This document shows positions 25,316-33,643 of a stretch of 64,000 bases of DNA, piece after piece; the stretch's first letter is position 1, and every line of letters starts with the position of its first letter. This DNA comes from Proteiniphilum sp. GTDB lineage: Bacteria > Bacteroidota > Bacteroidia > Bacteroidales > Dysgonomonadaceae. The stretch covers positions 1-64,000 of the forward strand of contig JAHDQF010000015.1 of assembly GCA_018433945.1 (NCBI GenBank). The letters are read 5' to 3'. Position numbers and translations under genes: made by a program. Below the pieces are notes generated by a model. It did not search any database. It had not been told where the DNA came from and saw only the letters and a program-made list of their open reading frames with translations.

Positions 25316-27148
25316 ATGAGCCAATACAAAATGCATTTGCTGGTCTGCGCTGGTACCGGCTGCCACTCTTCCCAGAGCGACCTGGTATATGAGATGCTGC
25401 GTGATGAGGTGGACCGGAAACGACTGGAGGAAGAGGTGCAGATCATCCGCACCGGTTGCTTCGGCTTTTGTGAGAAGGGACCCATTGTGAAGGTGTTGCC
25501 TGACAACACTTTCTATACGCAGGTGAAGCCGTCGGACGCGCGTGAGATCATCGACGAGCATGTGATTAAGGGTCGTCGCGTGGAGCGGCTGCTCTATCTT
25601 GATCCGGAGACCGAAGAGCATGTGCTGGACTCGAAGCACATGGGTTTTTACAAGAAGCAACTGCGCATCGCACTGCGCAACTGTGGCACCATTGACCCGG
25701 AGAACATCGATGAGGCGATTGCCCGCAATGCCTACCAGGCATTGGGAAAGTCGATCACAGAAATGAGCCCGCAGGAAACGATCGATTTGATTAAAAGCTC
25801 CGGACTGCGGGGACGTGGTGGTGCCGGCTTTCCCACCGGCCTTAAGTGGGAGATTACCAGCCGTAACCAGGCCAACCAGAAGTATGTGGTCTGCAACGCC
25901 GACGAGGGTGACCCCGGTGCCTTCATGGACCGCTCCATCCTTGAGGGCGACCCCCACTCGGTGCTGGAGGCGATGGCCATCTGCGGCTACTGCATCGGTG
26001 CCACAAAAGGCTTAATCTATATCCGGGCCGAGTATCCGCTGGCCATACGGCGGCTGAAGGTGGCCATCGCACAGGCGCGCGAATATGGCTTGCTGGGAGA
26101 GCAGATCTTCGGCACCTCCTTCAGCTTCGACATCAGTCTCAAGTATGGTGCCGGTGCTTTTGTCTGCGGTGAGGAGACCGCCCTGATTCACTCCATGGAA
26201 GGGAAGCGGGGTGAGCCGGCCAACAAACCCCCCTTCCCTGCTCAGAGCGGTTACCTGGGCAAACCTACCAATGTAAACAACGTGGAGACACTGGCCAACA
26301 TACCGGTGATCATCCTGAAGGGCGCCGAGTGGTTCTCCTCCATCGGCACGGAGAAGTCGAAAGGTACAAAAGTGTTTGCCCTGGCGGGTAAGATCAACAA
26401 TGTGGGACTGATCGAGGTACCCATGGGTATCACCCTGCGGGAGATCATCTACGAAATTGGCGGTGGCATCAAGAACAACAAGAAATTCAAGGCAGTGCAA
26501 ACCGGTGGCCCCTCAGGAGGATGCCTCACCGAGAAGCACCTTGACACCCCCATCGACTACGAGAGCCTCACCGCTGCCGGTTCCATGATGGGTTCCGGCG
26601 GCATGATCGTGCTCGATGAGGATGACTGTATGGTCTCCGTGGCCAAGTTCTACCTCGATTTCATCGTGGAGGAGTCCTGCGGACGCTGCGCTCCCTGCCG
26701 CATCGGTAACAAACGCCTCTATGAGACGCTGAATAAGATCACCCAGGGAAAAGGAAAACAGGAGGATATTGAGAAGCTGCGTAACCTGAGTCAGGTGATC
26801 AAGGATACCTCGCTTTGTGGCCTGGGACAGACCTCACCCAACCCGGTGCTCTCCACGCTCGACAACTTCATGGATGAGTATATGGAACATGTGCATGACA
26901 AGAAATGCCGTTCCGGACAGTGTCGAAGCCTGCTCTACTACGTGATCTCAAAAGATGATTGCATCGGCTGTATGGCCTGCAAGCGTGTATGTCCCACTCA
27001 TGCCATCAGCGGTGAGAAGAAAGAGGTACATGTGATCAACCAGGAGGTCTGCATCAAGTGCGGCGCCTGCATGGAGAAGTGCCAGTTCGATGCCATCAGC
27101 CTGTTGAACGACTATCCGAGGGTGACATCATCTCCGGTTAACGTTTAA
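25316..27148 (+). CDS. hydB: [FeFe]-hydrogenase subunit HydB (NuoF-like), set 2
   Basis: 610 residues, the normal HydB length. An N-terminal [2Fe-2S] thioredoxin domain (Cys11, 16, 48, 52) is followed by the diaphorase with FMN loop GLRGRGGAGFPTG, FVCGEETALIHSMEG, cluster ligands in ESCGRCAPCRIG and SLCGLGQ, and a C-terminal pair of [4Fe-4S] sites (DCIGCMACKRVCP and VCIKCGACMEKC). This is the NADH-oxidising flavoprotein of bifurcating HydABC enzymes, where NADH and reduced ferredoxin jointly yield H2. Unlike the set 1 protein it keeps the C-terminal ferredoxin-like domain and has no GltD module. A 7-bp tandem repeat separates it from hydA. Confidence 0.95.
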   Translation: MSQYKMHLLVCAGTGCHSSQSDLVYEMLRDEVDRKRLEEEVQIIRTGCFGFCEKGPIVKVLPDNTFYTQVKPSDAREIIDEHVIKGRRVERLLYLDPETEEHVLDSKHMGFYKKQLRIALRNCGTIDPENIDEAIARNAYQALGKSITEMSPQETIDLIKSSGLRGRGGAGFPTGLKWEITSRNQANQKYVVCNADEGDPGAFMDRSILEGDPHSVLEAMAICGYCIGATKGLIYIRAEYPLAIRRLKVAIAQAREYGLLGEQIFGTSFSFDISLKYGAGAFVCGEETALIHSMEGKRGEPANKPPFPAQSGYLGKPTNVNNVETLANIPVIILKGAEWFSSIGTEKSKGTKVFALAGKINNVGLIEVPMGITLREIIYEIGGGIKNNKKFKAVQTGGPSGGCLTEKHLDTPIDYESLTAAGSMMGSGGMIVLDEDDCMVSVAKFYLDFIVEESCGRCAPCRIGNKRLYETLNKITQGKGKQEDIEKLRNLSQVIKDTSLCGLGQTSPNPVLSTLDNFMDEYMEHVHDKKCRSGQCRSLLYYVISKDDCIGCMACKRVCPTHAISGEKKEVHVINQEVCIKCGACMEKCQFDAISLLNDYPRVTSSPVNV

Positions 27149-27164
27149 AGAGAATCAATAACTA

Positions 27165-27210
27165 AGCTTACAGCTTACAGCTTACAGCTTACAGCTTACA
27201 GCTTACAGCT
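27165..27210. repeat. 7-bp tandem repeat between hydB and hydA of set 2
   Basis: The unit AGCTTAC is repeated head to tail for 46 bases, about 6.6 copies without a mismatch, in the 75-base gap between hydB and hydA. Slippage would change the spacing between the two genes in 7-base steps. The unit contains the AGCT dyad, and imperfect relatives occur at about 23480-23515 and at 32034-32055. Confidence 0.9.
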
Positions 27211-27223
27211 AAAACATAATGAT

Positions 27224-28996
27224 ATGATACGATTGACAATAGATAAGAAAACGATAGAGGTGGAACCGGGAACCACTATCCTGAAAGCTGCCCGTAAGGT
27301 GGGCGTGGAGATTCCCACGCTGTGCCACTTTGAGCTGTGTGACATGGGTATCGAGAACAAGCCGGGGGGCTGTCGCATCTGTGTGGTGGAGGTGGAGGGA
27401 CGACGCAACCTGGCCCCTTCCTGCATAACAGAGGTTCAGGAAGGCATGGTGATCAACACCCACAACATACGGGTACTCAACGCACGTACCACAGTACTGA
27501 AGCTGATCATCTCCGATCACCCGTTCGACTGCCTGGTATGCGCCAAGTCGGGCGACTGTGAGTTGCAGGATCTGGCCCGCCAGTTTGGCATTCGCACCGT
27601 GCCCTATGGCGGGGAGCAGTCGCACTACCGCAAGGATACCTCCCCCTCCATCATCCGCGATGTGGATAAGTGCATCATGTGCCGCCGCTGCGAGATGATG
27701 TGCAACGAGGTGCAGACGGTGGGTGCCCTCTCGGCGGTGAACCGCGGCTTCATGTCGGTGGTGGCTCCTGCCTTCGAGATGAACCTGGAGGATTCGCCCT
27801 GCACCTATTGTGGGCAGTGTGTCTCGGTTTGCCCCACCGGGGCACTCACCGAGGTAGACCACACCAACGACATCATCCGGGCCCTGAGTGACCCGAAGAA
27901 GACAGTAGTGGTGCAGACCGCCCCGGCGGTGCGTGCTGCCCTGGGAGAGGAGTTCGGCCTGGAGCCGGGTACCCTGGTCACCGGCAGGATGGTCTCCGCA
28001 CTGCGCGAGCTGGGCTTCGACCATGTATTCGACACCGATTTCAGCGCCGACCTGACCATCATGGAAGAGGGTACGGAGCTGCTGCAACGTCTCCGCGGTC
28101 ACCTGGCGGGAGATTCCTCTGTGCGGTTACCGATCCTCACCTCCTGTTGTCCCGGCTGGGTCAATTTTTTTGAGCACAACTTTCCCGACCTGCTGGATGT
28201 GCCTTCCACGGCCAAGTCGCCACAGCAGATGTTCGGCGCCATTGCCAAGAGCTGGTTTGCCGATAAGATCGGTGTGAACCGCAAGGATCTTGTTGTGGTC
28301 TCTATCATGCCCTGCCTGGCTAAGAAGTATGAGTGTCAGCGCGATGAGTTCAGCATAGATGGTAATCCTGATGTGGATTTCTCCATCTCCACACGTGAGC
28401 TGGCTGCTTTTATCAAGCAGGCCAACATTGACTTCCTGAATCTGCCGGAAGGTGATTTCGACGACCCACTGGGTGAGTCATCCGGTGCAGGTGTCATCTT
28501 CGGCAACACGGGTGGGGTGATCGAGGCTGCCTGCCGCACCGCCTACGAGCTGCATACCGGTAAGACACTGGAGAAGGTGGAGTTTGAAGCCCTCCGCGGC
28601 ATGGAGGGGATCCGCTCCGCGACGATCGATTTCGACGGTCTGCCACTCCACATCGGCATTGCTCACGGACTGGGTAATGCCCGTAAGCTGCTCGACGAAG
28701 TGCGGGAGGGACGTTCGCAATACCATGCCATTGAGATCATGGCTTGTCCCGGCGGTTGCATCGGCGGAGGGGGGCAGCCCTTCCACCATGGGAATAGTGA
28801 GATACTGGCCCGTCGTGCGGCAGCCATCTACAGTGAAGATGAGCGCAAGACCATCCGTAAGTCGCACGAGAACCCCTCTATCATCCGCCTTTACAGAGAG
28901 TTCCTGGGTGAACCGGGCAGCCACAAGGCACATAGTCTGCTGCACACCGAATATTTCCCCAAGAGCAACGAGGTGACCATCAATATGCAGAGTTAA
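27224..28996 (+). CDS. hydA: [FeFe]-hydrogenase catalytic subunit HydA, set 2
   Basis: 590 residues with the same cluster order as set 1: [2Fe-2S] (Cys34, 50, 53, 67), His-ligated [4Fe-4S] (SDHPFDCLVCAKSGDC), two [4Fe-4S] sites (KCIMCRRCEMMC and PCTYCGQCVSVC) and the H-cluster domain. All three signatures are canonical: L1 TSCCPGW (316-322), L2 MPCLAKKYE, and L3 EIMACPGGCIGGGGQP. It is the H2-forming subunit of an electron-bifurcating A3-type enzyme with HydB, HydC and HydD. It is clearly a paralogue of the set 1 protein, probably by ancient duplication. The start ATG at 27224 lies 13 bases after the tandem repeat. Confidence 0.96.
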   Translation: MIRLTIDKKTIEVEPGTTILKAARKVGVEIPTLCHFELCDMGIENKPGGCRICVVEVEGRRNLAPSCITEVQEGMVINTHNIRVLNARTTVLKLIISDHPFDCLVCAKSGDCELQDLARQFGIRTVPYGGEQSHYRKDTSPSIIRDVDKCIMCRRCEMMCNEVQTVGALSAVNRGFMSVVAPAFEMNLEDSPCTYCGQCVSVCPTGALTEVDHTNDIIRALSDPKKTVVVQTAPAVRAALGEEFGLEPGTLVTGRMVSALRELGFDHVFDTDFSADLTIMEEGTELLQRLRGHLAGDSSVRLPILTSCCPGWVNFFEHNFPDLLDVPSTAKSPQQMFGAIAKSWFADKIGVNRKDLVVVSIMPCLAKKYECQRDEFSIDGNPDVDFSISTRELAAFIKQANIDFLNLPEGDFDDPLGESSGAGVIFGNTGGVIEAACRTAYELHTGKTLEKVEFEALRGMEGIRSATIDFDGLPLHIGIAHGLGNARKLLDEVREGRSQYHAIEIMACPGGCIGGGGQPFHHGNSEILARRAAAIYSEDERKTIRKSHENPSIIRLYREFLGEPGSHKAHSLLHTEYFPKSNEVTINMQS

Positions 28997-29008
28997 AACA
29001 GGAATCGT

Positions 29009-29560
29009 ATGAACCAGAAAATAAATTTAGCTCCCGAGGTGCTGGCCTACATGGAGAAGTTAAACGGCAGCGACGGTGTGGAGGTGGTTGTCAACCTCCC
29101 GAAAGAGAAAGTTGAACAGATCAACGAGATCTGCAACTCGTTCGACAATGATCCGCAGGAGCTGATCAACGTGTTGCACGAAACACAGCACCTGTTTGGC
29201 TACCTGCCTGCAGAGGTGCAGGATGTGATTGCCCACAACCTGCATCTCCCTGTGGCACATGTCTATGGCGTGGTCACCTTCTACTCCTACTTCACCATGT
29301 TGCCAAAGGGAGAGCATCCCATATCGGTCTGCACCGGCACAGCCTGTTACGTGCGTGGTGCGGAAAAAGTGCTGGAAGAGTTCAAGAAGGAGCTCAACAT
29401 CAAGGTAGGTGAGACTACCCCTGACGGACGCTTCTCTATCAATTGCCTGCGTTGCGTGGGGGCCTGCGGACTGGCTCCTGTGGTGCTGGTGGGTGAGAAG
29501 GTGTACGGACGCGTCTCTCCCGACGGGGTGAAGGCGATCCTGGCCGAGTATGACAAGTGA
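29009..29560 (+). CDS. hydC: [FeFe]-hydrogenase subunit HydC (NuoE-like), set 2
   Basis: 183 residues, NuoE-type [2Fe-2S] protein. Cluster ligands are in VCTGTACYVRG (C-x4-C) and CLRCVGACGLAP (C-x3-C). The N-terminal helical part has LINVLHETQHLFGYLP and HVYGVVTFYSYF, typical of the family. An additional N-terminal 40 residues (INLAPEVLAYMEKLNGSDGVEVV...) precede it. It is 12 bases after hydA and ends the plus-strand run; hydE converges on it with only 36 bases between the stops and no strong terminator seen. Confidence 0.95.
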   Translation: MNQKINLAPEVLAYMEKLNGSDGVEVVVNLPKEKVEQINEICNSFDNDPQELINVLHETQHLFGYLPAEVQDVIAHNLHLPVAHVYGVVTFYSYFTMLPKGEHPISVCTGTACYVRGAEKVLEEFKKELNIKVGETTPDGRFSINCLRCVGACGLAPVVLVGEKVYGRVSPDGVKAILAEYDK

Positions 29561-29596
29561 GGATGTGATGGTGAGGCCTGAGTCACCTCTCGCGTG

Positions 29597-30742
29597 CTAC
29601 TGCTCCCTTCCCGTTCTCTTTTTGTAACGGAGGGAGTTGCCCTTACGGTGATAACCGATCCGGTGGCCGATGGCTTGCAGCCTGGCATCGAGATAACCGA
29701 GCTCCTCTTCGTCGTCACGGGCGGAGAGGGGCTTGTTTTCGTAAAGGAAATAATCCTCCCGGTATCGTGCCGGGGTGATGTTGGGCATCAGTACGTTGGC
29801 GCCAATGCGGATCGCCGCTTCGCGCCCCTCCTTGTCGATGGCCTGCAGCGCCGTTGTGGCCGCGATGTTGATGTCGGGCATCAGGATGCGCAGCAGGGCC
29901 ACCATTCGCAGTGAAAGGCTGAGGCGGTCGCTAAGGGGCAGCAGCAGGTGGCGCTCCTCCCAGAGTGGGGTAGCTGCATGTTCGAGGTAGGGGCCCATGC
30001 CACACATGTCGATATCCATCTCTCGCATGAAGAGCAGGTCGTCCGCCAGATCCTCCTCACTCTGGAATGGGAGGCCGATCATCACGCCGCTGCCGGTCTG
30101 GTAGCCTGTTTTCCTGAGTGCCTCAACTGCCCGTATGCGGCGGGCATAGCTGTGCTTCTCATCAGCGGGGTGCAGCCGCTTGTAGAGCTTTTCGGAGGAT
30201 GTCTCGATGCGGAGCAGGTAGCGCTCGGCTCCGCTCTCGAACCAGCGACGGTAGGTCTCCTCCGTCTGCTCCCCGCAGGAGAGGGTGATGCCGATCTCAC
30301 CGCCTGTTATCTTTTGGGCATCACGTACAATTTTGTCGATACCCCGGATAAAAGCGGGAGAGGAGCGCTCCCCCGACTGGATGGCCACCGATCCGAAGCC
30401 TTTTTGGTGTGCAAAGCGTATGGCGTCCAGCACCTCCTTGTGCGTCAGCCTGTAGCGGTTCAGCTCCCGGTTGGAGTGGCGGATGCCGCAGTAAAAACAA
30501 TCTTTTTCGCAGATATTGGAGAGCTCAATCAATCCCCGCAGGTAAACAATGTGACCCAGGTATGCCTGTTTGACTGAGGCAGAGCGCTCAAACAGCTCAT
30601 CCTCCTCCGTTCCGGTGGATCGGAGGAGTGTGGCCAATCGTTCACGTGACAACTCCATTTGGTCGATGAGCCCACTCATCTCCCTGTCTTGTTCTGTTGT
30701 TATGCCTGTTGGTGCCATTATCCTTGATCTGATGCGAACCAT
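29597..30742 (-). CDS. hydE: [FeFe]-hydrogenase maturase HydE, radical SAM
   Basis: 381 residues, a BioB-like radical SAM enzyme. The cluster motif is Cys78-x3-Cys82-x2-Cys85 in NICEKDCFYCG. Further landmarks are IQSGERSSPAF, ITLSCGEQTEETYRRWFESGAERYLLRIETSS and IGLPFQSEEDLADDLLF, all characteristic of HydE. It helps build the dithiomethylamine-bridged di-iron site of the H-cluster from the HydG product. Its start directly follows the hydF stop (TGA-ATG), so the genes are co-translated. No second C-terminal cluster motif is apparent, which is common in the family. Confidence 0.94.
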   Translation of the reverse strand: MVRIRSRIMAPTGITTEQDREMSGLIDQMELSRERLATLLRSTGTEEDELFERSASVKQAYLGHIVYLRGLIELSNICEKDCFYCGIRHSNRELNRYRLTHKEVLDAIRFAHQKGFGSVAIQSGERSSPAFIRGIDKIVRDAQKITGGEIGITLSCGEQTEETYRRWFESGAERYLLRIETSSEKLYKRLHPADEKHSYARRIRAVEALRKTGYQTGSGVMIGLPFQSEEDLADDLLFMREMDIDMCGMGPYLEHAATPLWEERHLLLPLSDRLSLSLRMVALLRILMPDINIAATTALQAIDKEGREAAIRIGANVLMPNITPARYREDYFLYENKPLSARDDEEELGYLDARLQAIGHRIGYHRKGNSLRYKKRTGREQ

Positions 30743-31957
30743 TCAGCCTCTGCCTTTCTCATTCCTGCTGCTCCTCAGCATCGCTGTCGCCCGATCGAAG
30801 ATGCCATTGAGATAGGCCAGCGTCATGCCATAGTTGCTGACCGGGATGCCGGCGCGAATAAAGGGGCGAAGGCGGTTGAGCAATTGCCTGCGGGTGACCA
30901 TGCAGCCGCCGCACTGGATGACCAGCGCAAATTGACTGATATTGGCGGGCAACGGGGAGAGTCCAGGTACCACTGTAAAATGCAATTTCTTACCGGTGTA
31001 CCGCTGCAGCAGTTTCGGAATCTTCACCCTGCCGATGTCATCGCAACTGGCGTGGTGGGTACAACTCTCCAACAACAGAATCTGATCACCCTCTTCTAAT
31101 CGTGAAATATGGTGTGTACCTGCCAGATAAGCTTCAAAGTCACCCCGTTGCCGGGCAAAGAGGATGCTAAAGCTGGTGAGGGGGATCTCCTCCGGCAGCA
31201 AACGGGCTACCTCCCCGAACAGCTGACTGTCCGTGATGGCCAGGGCAGGTGTGATCCCTCTGCTGAGAAAGGCAGGCAGCTCCGTTTCCTTCAACACCAC
31301 GGTGATGCAGTTGTGGTCCAGCGCGTCGCGGATCGCCTGGTTTTGGGGCAGGATCAGTCGTCCCTCCGGTGCCTCGCTGTCGATGGGGGTGATCATGAGC
31401 AGGAGCTCCTGTGGTTTGACCAGGTCGCCTAACAGAGAGGTTTGACGAAGTGCCGTTTCGGGAATGATTCGTTTCAACGCCTCCACCAGCTCCTCTCTGT
31501 GTGAGTCATCGCCGGCATGCAGATCGATGATCTCCGCTGAGGAGTATTGGCGGATCACGGTTTGGGTGATGGCGGCAATCTTGGCGATATCATTCTTGGT
31601 GTGGAGGATCAGATAGGGCAGATCCATCTCCCTGAACAGACCAATCAGTTGTACCTCATATTCCCCGAACTGGTTCCCGGCAATCAGCAGCAGGGCACAG
31701 TCCACCGTGCTGATCACCTCCTGCGACCGGCGGATGCGTTGTGTACCGAGCTCTCCCAGGTCGTCAATGCCGGCAGTGTCGACCAGCATCACCGGTCCGA
31801 TGCCCGGTATCTCGAGCGATTTCTTCACCGGGTCGGTAGTGGTACCGGGTAGCGGTGATACGATGGATATCTCCTGCCCTGTGAGCCAGTTGATCAGGGT
31901 GCTCTTACCTGTGTTTCTCCGTCCGAATATACCGATATGGAGACTGTTGACACTCAT
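30743..31957 (-). CDS. hydF: [FeFe]-hydrogenase maturase HydF, GTPase scaffold
   Basis: 404 residues in the three-domain HydF layout. The GTPase domain has the P-loop GRRNTGKSTLI, DTAGIDD (G3) and HTKNDIAK (G4). The dimerisation domain contains the LGDLVKPQELLLMITPID stretch. The C-terminal cluster domain has CTHHASC and, about 50 residues on, IQCGGCM, matching the C-x-H ... C-x2-C cluster ligands. HydF assembles the di-iron precursor and delivers it to apo-HydA. It lies between hydG and hydE in one minus-strand operon. Confidence 0.95.
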   Translation of the reverse strand: MSVNSLHIGIFGRRNTGKSTLINWLTGQEISIVSPLPGTTTDPVKKSLEIPGIGPVMLVDTAGIDDLGELGTQRIRRSQEVISTVDCALLLIAGNQFGEYEVQLIGLFREMDLPYLILHTKNDIAKIAAITQTVIRQYSSAEIIDLHAGDDSHREELVEALKRIIPETALRQTSLLGDLVKPQELLLMITPIDSEAPEGRLILPQNQAIRDALDHNCITVVLKETELPAFLSRGITPALAITDSQLFGEVARLLPEEIPLTSFSILFARQRGDFEAYLAGTHHISRLEEGDQILLLESCTHHASCDDIGRVKIPKLLQRYTGKKLHFTVVPGLSPLPANISQFALVIQCGGCMVTRRQLLNRLRPFIRAGIPVSNYGMTLAYLNGIFDRATAMLRSSRNEKGRG

Positions 31958-32055
31958 TGTATAACGTTGATTGGTTGTTCAGTTGTTATGTTTGCAGGTT
32001 GATCAGTTTGATGTGCTTGCTCCAAAGTTTATCGATTACAGCTTGTCACCTGCAG

Positions 32056-33477
32056 CTAAAAATACAAATCCCTTTTCCCCTGTTTGATCATTTCAATTCT
32101 TTCACGCACTTCGCCGGCAACCTTTGCGTTCAGTTGAGGCATGTTACGCTCAATCGCCTCCCATCCCTTTTGGGCCGTCCCGGAAGGGGCATAGTCCACC
32201 AGGTACTCAGCCAGCGTGAGCATCGCATTGGGGGTGCAGAAACGCTTGATGAAGCCGGGTACCGAGAACTCCATGAAGTGCTGGCCGGTACGCCCCAGAC
32301 GGTAGCAGGCGGTGCAGAAGGAGGGCAGCATATCCTGTGCCAGCAACTCCTCAATGACCTCGTTCAGGGAGCGGTCGTCGTGGATCAGGAACTGCCCCCT
32401 GTTGAGGTCATGTTGAGGCTCTTTGCCGCTATAACCACCCAACTCAATGCGGGTACCGCCGTCGATCTGTGAGACCCCGAACTGCAGCAGCTCGTTGCGC
32501 AGTGCCGCCGGCTCACGGGCGGTGAGGATCATGCCGGTGTAGGGCACTGCCAGCCGGAGGATGGCCACCAGCCGTGAAAAATCGCTGTCCGGCACAAAAT
32601 AGCGCTCCCCCAGGTGTAGCATCGAGGCATCCTTGATCCGTGGGAAGGAGATGGTGTGCGGCCCCACGTTGTAGCAGGCCTCCAGATGGTTCGTGTGGCG
32701 CACCAGCGCCATCACCTCGAATCGCCAGTCATAGAGTCCGAAGAGCGCCCCGATTCCCACATCGTCCAGTCCTGCCTCCTGTGCCCTGTCGAGCGCCGTG
32801 AGGCGGTTGTTGTAGTCCGTTTTCTTCCCCCGCAGGTGGTACTGCCGGTACGCCTCCGGGTGGTAGGTCTCCTGGAAGATCTGGTAGGTGCCGATGCCTG
32901 CCTCCTTCACGGTGCGAAACCCTTCAATGGTGAGCGGTGCGGCATTGATGTTGACGCGTCGAATCTCGCCGTTGCCCTTCTTTACACGGTAGGCGGCACG
33001 CACCGTCGCGGCGATGAAAGCAGGGTCATATTCTGTGTGTTCACCATATACCAGGATCAGTCTTTTCTGCCCGTTATCCTCCAGCACTTCGATCTCTTTC
33101 TTCAGCTCTTCACCGGTCAGTGTCTTGCGCACCTGTGACTTGTTGGAAGCGCGGAAGCCACAATAGGTGCATTCGTTCGAGCATTTGTTGCCCACATAGA
33201 GGGGTGCGAAGAGCACCACGCGGTTACCGTAAATCTTTCGTTTCAACTCCCTGGCACCCTCTTTGATTCGCTTTATCTGCTCTGGGGCAGCAGCATTGAT
33301 GAGGATGGCTACCTCCTGCAGGGTGAGGCGCTGCTTGTCGAGTGAGCGGGCGATTACCCGCTCCACCTCAAGGTCGGTTGAAGCAGGCCGGTTGAGTAGC
33401 TCCCATATCTCTTCAGGGTCGATGAAGGGCTTCATCGGTTCGTCAGCTATGCAGTATGATTCAGGTCTGAAATGCAT
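32056..33477 (-). CDS. hydG: [FeFe]-hydrogenase maturase HydG, radical SAM tyrosine lyase
   Basis: 473 residues of the ThiH/HydG family. The radical SAM site is C-x3-C-x2-C in CSNECTYCGF, and the C-terminal auxiliary cluster is C-x2-C-x22-C in CTACYRLGRTGQHF...RFC, the feature that separates HydG from ThiH. It cleaves tyrosine to CO and CN- and forms the Fe(CO)2CN synthon for the H-cluster. The ATG at 33477 is used because the -7 box at 33504-33511 places the transcript start about 20 bases upstream; an internal ATG at 33432 is the alternative. One maturase operon serves all three hydrogenases of the island. Confidence 0.95.
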   Translation of the reverse strand: MHFRPESYCIADEPMKPFIDPEEIWELLNRPASTDLEVERVIARSLDKQRLTLQEVAILINAAAPEQIKRIKEGARELKRKIYGNRVVLFAPLYVGNKCSNECTYCGFRASNKSQVRKTLTGEELKKEIEVLEDNGQKRLILVYGEHTEYDPAFIAATVRAAYRVKKGNGEIRRVNINAAPLTIEGFRTVKEAGIGTYQIFQETYHPEAYRQYHLRGKKTDYNNRLTALDRAQEAGLDDVGIGALFGLYDWRFEVMALVRHTNHLEACYNVGPHTISFPRIKDASMLHLGERYFVPDSDFSRLVAILRLAVPYTGMILTAREPAALRNELLQFGVSQIDGGTRIELGGYSGKEPQHDLNRGQFLIHDDRSLNEVIEELLAQDMLPSFCTACYRLGRTGQHFMEFSVPGFIKRFCTPNAMLTLAEYLVDYAPSGTAQKGWEAIERNMPQLNAKVAGEVRERIEMIKQGKRDLYF

Positions 33478-33503
33478 GTGATTGCCTGTGTTGGTTGGTC
33501 AGA

Positions 33504-33511
33504 CAAAGATA
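33504..33511 (-). promoter_or_regulatory. -7 box of the hydG-hydF-hydE operon
   Basis: TATCTTTG on the minus strand matches the Bacteroidota -7 consensus TAnnTTTG and sits 27 bases upstream of the hydG ATG. I found no good -33 element. The divergent dapA -7 box is 55 bases away, so the two promoters lie back to back. Confidence 0.5.
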
Positions 33512-33565
33512 ATCATTTATTCCTATTTTTTAAGCCGTTCACTGCGATGCTTTTTGAAAATTATG

Positions 33566-33573
33566 TACCTTTG
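33566..33573 (+). promoter_or_regulatory. -7 box of dapA
   Basis: TACCTTTG matches TAnnTTTG. It lies 71 bases upstream of the chosen dapA ATG (33644) and inside the longer open frame that begins at 33482, which supports the shorter protein. The -33 element is weak. Confidence 0.5.
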
Positions 33574-33643
33574 TACTGAAAAAGCATTTTATTCAATAAA
33601 TGACCTCTTTAGGGGTTATTCTGCCGGCAAAAAGAACCATTTC

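Noticed and set aside
27165..27210. CRISPR-like repeat array
   Set aside because: The unit is only 7 bases with no spacers and no cas genes; it is a simple tandem repeat.
15363..29560. NuoE/NuoF/NuoG-like genes as part of respiratory complex I
   Set aside because: The large subunits carry full H-cluster motifs, no membrane Nuo subunits are present, and the hydE/F/G maturases are adjacent.
33482..33643. N-terminal extension of dapA
   Set aside because: It contains the TAnnTTTG box, is not family-like, and the ATG at 33644 gives the standard 295-residue protein.
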